DNA from: Algihabitans albus
Lineage (GTDB): Bacteria; Pseudomonadota; Alphaproteobacteria; Kiloniellales; DSM-21159
Direction: 5' to 3'
NCBI RefSeq assembly: GCF_003572205.1
Contig: NZ_QXNY01000003.1
Location: 1 to 64,000, forward strand
Length of the DNA stretch: 64,000 nucleotides
Shown here: piece by piece, positions 59,810 through 64,000 of the stretch
Position numbering within the stretch: the stretch's first letter is position 1
How the letters are laid out: each line of letters opens with the position of its first letter
The notes under the pieces: generated by a model
The model's database searches: none
Seen by the model: only the letters and a program-made list of their open reading frames with translations
What the model was told of the DNA's origin: nothing
Program-made: the position numbers and the translations under genes

Positions 59810-60616
59810 TCAGAAGACGGTCTTCAGCACCTTCTCTGTCCCTGACAAGAGGTCATCGATCTCATCCTTGGTCGGCTCTTTCGTCTTGGCGTGACCGCAC
59901 AGATTTCGGATGTCGGCGAGGTGCTGGATGAAGCGCCACTGAGGCACCGTTATAGCGTCTTTGTCTTTCAAGGCTTGGTTCAGATCAGAAATTGCGGGGT
60001 TCTTCTTCCTTATGGTGATGGCGTGGGCATCGCTGACCTGTAGCAGATGCTTCTCGATCACGACCCCGCAGATCGCCCCAGCAGCGCGCAGATAACCTGC
60101 CTTTGCAAGTGCACGGGCGCTCTCTATTTCTGAATCAAACAGATCAGCCTGAAGTATAGCTGTCAAATCAATCAACGCGCTGTCTAATTTTTCTTTAGCC
60201 GCCCTTACTATGCTCAATTGTTGACGAAACTCGGGAATCGCCGCGCTTCTATCCACAATTATATCTCCAATTCGAGTAATTTGGAGGCCCTGCAAATAAT
60301 CTTTGATCATATAGTTTTGAAAACTTATTTCCTTTCTGATCCTCGGATACTCATAATAAGATTGAAAATCTGTGAAGCGATACGGCAGAATTTTCTTAAT
60401 TAATGCCTGAGCTTCCGAATACCAAGCTTGGTATTTATTGTCGAAACTTGGAAGTTCTTTGAGGTATTTCTCAATCCCATGCTCGCCGACTTCTTCTCGA
60501 ACATGCTCGACGAAGTCTTCGCCATAACAGTCATACTGCATCGCCATATGCAGCATGTCGCCGTCGCGAATCAGACGATCCAATGCCTTAGTGAACTTAT
60601 CAAATCGCTCGGACAT
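59810..60616 (-). CDS. HEPN-like protein, probably acquired
   Basis: A 268-residue protein whose gene is distinctly more AT-rich than its neighbours. The first half is a charged helical region (about 1-130). The second half (ARALAKAGYLRAAGAICGVVIEKHLL, then RFIQHLADIRNLCGHAK) is a helical bundle of the HEPN/DUF4145 type, containing Rx4H (Arg237 to His242), the signature of HEPN ribonucleases in toxin and defence systems. No antitoxin-like partner gene is adjacent. A strong GGAGGAGCGGT precedes the ATG. Base composition suggests horizontal transfer. RNase activity is inference. Confidence 0.6.
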   Translation of the reverse strand: MSERFDKFTKALDRLIRDGDMLHMAMQYDCYGEDFVEHVREEVGEHGIEKYLKELPSFDNKYQAWYSEAQALIKKILPYRFTDFQSYYEYPRIRKEISFQNYMIKDYLQGLQITRIGDIIVDRSAAIPEFRQQLSIVRAAKEKLDSALIDLTAILQADLFDSEIESARALAKAGYLRAAGAICGVVIEKHLLQVSDAHAITIRKKNPAISDLNQALKDKDAITVPQWRFIQHLADIRNLCGHAKTKEPTKDEIDDLLSGTEKVLKTVF

Positions 60617-60751
60617 ACCGCTCCTCCAAAAGCGGGACTTTCTCTATCTGGATTCAGGCTGTCAAACGTCGGTGGAGCCGGCGAAGAGTTCACCGAGAAT
60701 CCCCCAAGATTCAACCAACTCGAATCACGCTCTAGGTGTTTAGTCCCGGCA

Positions 60752-60781
60752 TTTGATGGATGCGGATTGGCTTCCATCAAA
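60752..60781. repeat. Inverted repeat of a possible extragenic element
   Basis: TTTGATGGA, 12-nt loop, TCCATCAAA: perfect 9-bp arms in the gap between the lysE-like gene and the HEPN-like gene. Together with the following AT-rich segment and a second hairpin at 60821-60839 it looks like an extragenic palindromic element, though no second copy is in the window. Confidence 0.45.
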
Positions 60782-60820
60782 CAGGTGAATCGCACTCTCA
60801 TTCTTATTATTTTAGAGCAG

Positions 60821-60839
60821 GATCGCTTTACGAGCGATC
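60821..60839 (-). repeat. Hairpin spanning the end of the LysE-family gene
   Basis: GATCGCT, 5-nt loop TTACG, AGCGATC: perfect 7-bp arms whose loop contains the lysE stop codon (60828-60830). It could be a terminator, or one end of the extragenic repeat described at 60752-60781. Confidence 0.4.
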
Positions 60840-61457
60840 GGCCGCCAAGCGGAGACCGAGGCCGATCAGAATGGTGCCGCCGATCCGTCTGGCCCAGAGT
60901 TGCGCGCGCTGGCTCGCCTTCAGCCGCGCAACCAAGGTCGAGGTCAGGAAGACGGCGACGAGGTCGGCGGAGGAGAAGGCAAAGTTCACGATCACGCCGA
61001 GGATGAGGAACTGCGTCCAGATCGGCAGAAGCGCCGTAGGGTCGACGAACTGCGGCAGAAAGGCGAGATAGAAGATCGCGACTTTCGGGTTCAACACCTC
61101 GACCAGAATGCTTTCGAAAACACTGCGCCGGGCGCTCTTGGACGCAAGCTGCGGCAGGTCCGTATCCAACGGCCGGCTGCGCAGCAGTCCGATCCCCAGC
61201 CAGATCAGATAAGCGGCGCCGGCAAACTTCACCGCGAGATAGAGATCGGGAACCAGCTCGAAGACGGCGGCCAATCCAAGAGCAGCCGCCAGAACGTGCG
61301 CATAGCCGCCGATATGGATACCCAGCATCGCCAAGAAGCCGGCCCGACGACCACGCGCCAGAGTCTGTGCTGCCGTGTAGAGCAGTGCCGGTCCGGGCAT
61401 GTAGGCGAAGATCACGGTGGCCACCGCGAAGCCCAAAAGCAGTTCCCAGGAGGGCAT
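60828..61457 (-). CDS. LysE-family amino-acid exporter (translocator)
   Basis: A 209-residue membrane protein with six predicted transmembrane segments. The N-terminus LLLGFAVATVIFAYMPGPALLYTAAQTLARGRRAGFLAMLGIHIG contains the GP-motif and the R-G-R-x-x-G loop of the LysE/RhtB superfamily. LNPKVAIFYLAFLPQFV is the second conserved block. It exports amino acids or their derivatives; the substrate is unknown. It starts 74 bases after the PQQ-type dehydrogenase stop on the same strand. Confidence 0.9.
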   Translation of the reverse strand: MPSWELLLGFAVATVIFAYMPGPALLYTAAQTLARGRRAGFLAMLGIHIGGYAHVLAAALGLAAVFELVPDLYLAVKFAGAAYLIWLGIGLLRSRPLDTDLPQLASKSARRSVFESILVEVLNPKVAIFYLAFLPQFVDPTALLPIWTQFLILGVIVNFAFSSADLVAVFLTSTLVARLKASQRAQLWARRIGGTILIGLGLRLAADRS

Positions 61458-61531
61458 TCAGAACTTCCTCCACCGATGAGACCGACAGGATATCGGCATC
61501 GACCGTGCGAAGGGAAGGCCCGGTCAAGAGG

Positions 61532-62641
61532 CTAGGAAACCGGCTCCAGGCGCAGCAGTCGACCGTCGTTGGACTCGGTCAGGAGGTAAACGAAGCCGTC
61601 GGGACCGACCCGAACGTCGCGAATTCGGCCGACCTCCCGTTCCAGCAACCATTCCTCGCCGATCACCTGCTCGCCTTCCAGTTCCAGCCGTACCAGGAGG
61701 CGCGAGCGCAGGGCGCCGACGAAGAGATCGCCCTGCCACTCCGGGAAGGCCGCCCCGCTGTAGAAGGCCATGCCGGAGGGTGCGATGGAGGGCACCCAGA
61801 CATGGACCGGGTCGTCGAAGCCAGGCGCGGACTGTCGATCGCTGATGACGGCACCGGAGTAGTCGATGCCATGGGTGACCTCCGGCCAGCCGTAGTTGGC
61901 GCCGGCCCTGATCACGTTGACCTCGTCACCACCGCGCGGGCCGTGCTCATGAGTCCAAATCACACCTGTATCGGGATGGGTCGCCATGCCTTGGGCGTTG
62001 CGATTGCCCCGGGTAAGGGCCGTCGGCGGCGTGCCGGATTCATCCAGATAGGGATTGTCCGACGGCACCGTTCCGTCGCGCTCGATGCGATGGATACGGC
62101 CAGCCTCGTCGGCAGGGTCCTGCGCGCGCTGCATCGCGCCTCGATCGCCGATCGAGAAATAGAGGCGACCGTCGGGGTCGAAGGCGAAGCGCGACCCGAA
62201 ATGGCGTCCTATGCGGGTCTTGCGCTGCATATCGAAAAGCAGCTCGCTCTCGATCCAACGATTATCCTGGATGCGTCCACGCCAGACCTGCGTTCCGAGA
62301 CCACCCTCGCCTCGCGCAGAGAGCGACAAATAGATCCAGCCTGTTTCCGCGTAGTCGGGATCGACCGCGACGTCCAGCAGACCGCCCTGTCCCCGCTCCT
62401 CTACGTCAGGAGTGCCGGGAATAGGATCGGAAAGATCGCCGCCGCGATAAAGCCGCAACTGGCCGGCCTGCTCGGTGATCAAGATCCCGCCATCGGGCAG
62501 GAACGCCATGCCCCAGGGACTCTCCAGGTCGTCGGCCAGCTCGACCAGCCGAAAGTCTGCTTGCTCGCTTCGGTAGGTTTCGGCAACGGCCGGAAACGCA
62601 AAGATCGGACCGAGCGCAAGTAGGACAAGACGAGCGATCAT
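61532..62641 (-). CDS. PQQ-dependent sugar (aldose) dehydrogenase, soluble beta-propeller
   Basis: A 369-residue periplasmic protein with a signal peptide (MIARLVLLALGPIFAFPAVA). The six-bladed propeller of soluble aldose dehydrogenases is shown by LESPWGMAFLPDGGILITEQAGQLRLY, GQGGLLDVAVDPDY, WRGRIQD and the histidine/arginine segment WTHEHGPRGGDEVNVIRAGANYGWP. It would bind PQQ and Ca2+ and oxidise aldoses or similar substrates. ATG 62639-62641 is chosen because it starts the signal peptide and follows GGGAGAG. No PQQ synthesis genes are in the window. Confidence 0.9.
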   Translation of the reverse strand: MIARLVLLALGPIFAFPAVAETYRSEQADFRLVELADDLESPWGMAFLPDGGILITEQAGQLRLYRGGDLSDPIPGTPDVEERGQGGLLDVAVDPDYAETGWIYLSLSARGEGGLGTQVWRGRIQDNRWIESELLFDMQRKTRIGRHFGSRFAFDPDGRLYFSIGDRGAMQRAQDPADEAGRIHRIERDGTVPSDNPYLDESGTPPTALTRGNRNAQGMATHPDTGVIWTHEHGPRGGDEVNVIRAGANYGWPEVTHGIDYSGAVISDRQSAPGFDDPVHVWVPSIAPSGMAFYSGAAFPEWQGDLFVGALRSRLLVRLELEGEQVIGEEWLLEREVGRIRDVRVGPDGFVYLLTESNDGRLLRLEPVS

Positions 62642-62914
62642 GGCTCTCTCCCGTGGCGGATTTACGCGGAGTCTGTCGCAGAATATGGTGCTGCAACGGC
62701 AAGCTGGCAGGCTCGATGCCTGTAGATGACAGAGCATGTCCCATCTCTGACAACTTTTTCGAGCATGAAGTCCTCCACACGGGAAAGCGGCGGGGACGCA
62801 CAGTCATCTCCGTCGCACCGATCCGCGACTTTCGGCATAGCGATCCGACCGAAACCGAATGAGCCTTTTTTGACGGAACACGACGGCAATGGGCATGAAG
62901 GGGTGGGCGTGAGG

Positions 62915-64000
62915 ATGGACGACAGCCTACCGGCGCATCGGCGGCAGTTCCTTCTAGGACCGAGATCGCTGGACGTGGGATCCGACTGGCGCCGCGAGCC
63001 TTTCGGGGCGTCAGCTGTCCTTCATAGCTGTCCGACTTTGCCGATCGCACAGGCGAAAGACGCCGATGGGACACCATGGTTGTTATTCGGCCGTGCCATC
63101 GAATCGGATCCCGAACGTCCCGATGCCGTAACGTCGATCGAACGCAGCCGCACTTCCGAGGTCGCAGAGCGCACCCAGAGCTGGGCTGGGCGATGGCTCC
63201 TGGCGAATCCCTCGAATTTCTATCCTGACGCGGCCGGGTTGCTCGGGTGTTTCTATCTTAAAGACACTGAAGGCGGACTATGGGTCTCCAGCAGTCCAGC
63301 TCTGATCGCACAGCACGCCTTCGCCACTCAGCCGACTGTCATCGATGGGCGTAAGCTCGTCTACGAGCGTGGAATTTCCTGGTTTCCGCCGCCTCTCTCC
63401 CGCCTCGACGGCGTTCAGCGGCTCTTGCCGAGTCAGACGCTGGACCTGGCGACAGGCACGCCCGCGCCGCGGTCCCTGATGCCGCCGATCGAAATGAGCT
63501 CGGATGAGGACGCGCTGATCGCCTGGCTGACGCAGACCTTGCGAACGGTCATGAGCCGCCTCGCGGACGCAGCCGAAGAGCCGCCGTGGCTCGGTCTGAC
63601 GGCCGGGTTCGATTCGCGTCTGATGCTGGCCATCGCCGTCAGCGCGGATCTGGAGGTGCGGCCCTATACACGTCTGACCGAACGCATGCCGGTCGCCGAC
63701 CGTGTTCTCCCGCCACGAATCGCCAAACGGGCCGGCGTTCAACACTGGATCAGGCACGAGATCACCTCCCGCAGCGCGATGGAGGAGCGACGTGGCCTGC
63801 TGGAGCGGCACGCCGGAGGGCATGTCTCCGACGGCGACGCGCGCCCTTACCTGACCGGCGCGCGCGACGGCATGGACGGCGTAACCTTCGGCGGCCATGG
63901 CTTTGCAATCGCCGGCGGATTCAACGATTGGCGAGAGTTCCCCGAAGAGATGCCGGAGCCGGAAGAAGCCGCGGCGCTGCTGATGCGCTCGATGGGCGAG
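62915..64000 (+). CDS. Asparagine-synthase-like protein, N-terminal part (runs off the window)
   Basis: An open frame of 362 codons with no stop reaches the end of the window. Residues about 225-237 (WLGLTAGFDSRLMLAI) form the ATP-pyrophosphatase loop of asparagine synthetases (S-G-G-x-D-S-R, here T-A-G-F-D-S-R). The N-terminal 200 residues resemble the glutamine-amidotransferase half, with GLWVSSSP and GISWFPPPLSRLDGVQRLLP, but lack the Cys2 nucleophile needed for glutaminase activity. Proteins of this kind amidate sugars or peptides in surface polysaccharide or natural-product pathways. Start is ATG 62915 or in-frame GTG 62909; AAGGGG lies upstream. Confidence 0.78.
   Translation, partial: MDDSLPAHRRQFLLGPRSLDVGSDWRREPFGASAVLHSCPTLPIAQAKDADGTPWLLFGRAIESDPERPDAVTSIERSRTSEVAERTQSWAGRWLLANPSNFYPDAAGLLGCFYLKDTEGGLWVSSSPALIAQHAFATQPTVIDGRKLVYERGISWFPPPLSRLDGVQRLLPSQTLDLATGTPAPRSLMPPIEMSSDEDALIAWLTQTLRTVMSRLADAAEEPPWLGLTAGFDSRLMLAIAVSADLEVRPYTRLTERMPVADRVLPPRIAKRAGVQHWIRHEITSRSAMEERRGLLERHAGGHVSDGDARPYLTGARDGMDGVTFGGHGFAIAGGFNDWREFPEEMPEPEEAAALLMRSMGE

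Noticed and set aside
63278-63898. A 206-codon minus-strand gene at the right end
   Set aside because: The plus strand over the same bases carries an uninterrupted asparagine-synthase-like frame with an ATP-pyrophosphatase loop.
1-64000. tRNA, rRNA, CRISPR arrays, prophage or complete insertion sequences
   Set aside because: Intergenic gaps were read for cloverleaf-like structures, spaced repeats and transposase or integrase motifs, and none was convincing. A covariance-model scan would be needed to exclude small RNAs.

Overview
The window is about 64 kb of high-GC DNA from the chromosome of an alphaproteobacterium. The evidence is a CtrA cell-cycle regulator, a ChpT-type histidine phosphotransferase, DUF1194, DUF3305/DUF3306 and YdcH-family (DUF465) proteins, and genes packed densely on both strands. 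I would place it near Rhodospirillales or a neighbouring order, but that is inference. No rRNA, tRNA, CRISPR array, transposase or prophage was seen.

Layout. 1-3654: end of a UDP-glucose dehydrogenase gene, a phosphomannomutase, a gamma-glutamylcyclotransferase-like protein and a soluble chemoreceptor. 3766-8759: a D,D-carboxypeptidase with a SPOR domain, a lipoprotein, flagellar fliI-fliJ, and ctrA. 8868-11934: a MipA/OmpV porin divergent from a two-component system. 12049-17780: a chemotaxis operon cheA-cheW-cheY-cheB-cheR. 18169-21097: an iron(III) permease and binding protein (the latter with a Fur-like palindrome upstream), then chpT and a DUF3553 gene.

22425-57208 is dominated by formate oxidation and its metal cofactor. 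First comes a cytoplasmic NAD-linked formate dehydrogenase of the tungsten-dependent FDH1 type (fused beta subunit plus alpha subunit). After an ankyrin protein, a small membrane peptide, a WD40-cytochrome c fusion and a DUF2478 protein comes a second, Tat-exported membrane formate dehydrogenase. It has alpha, beta and cytochrome b gamma subunits, a small lipoprotein, a Tat mini-protein, a TorD-like chaperone, DUF3306 and DUF3305. Unrelated genes (YdcH-like, DUF1194, DUF2817, a bile acid:Na+ symporter-family protein, gpsA, an RNA helicase) intervene. The cofactor set follows: mobA, fdhD, tungstate transporter tupB-tupC-tupA, an orphan molybdate-binding protein, a Mop molbindin, a HTH plus periplasmic-binding-fold regulator and a large polyferredoxin. 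Together these could import W/Mo, build the bis-MGD cofactor, sulfurate and insert it, and carry electrons from formate to NAD+, quinone or ferredoxin-like carriers.

57205-64000: an NlpC/P60 peptidase, NAD kinase, an exported protein, an AT-rich probably acquired gene with a HEPN-like Rx4H motif, a LysE exporter, a PQQ-type sugar dehydrogenase, and the start of an asparagine-synthase-like gene that runs off the window.

Several short regulatory structures stand out. They are a hairpin that would bury the mipA ribosome-binding site, two stem-loops ahead of the helicase gene, a very strong terminator overlapping the end of mobA, and a stem plus T-run just before modA.
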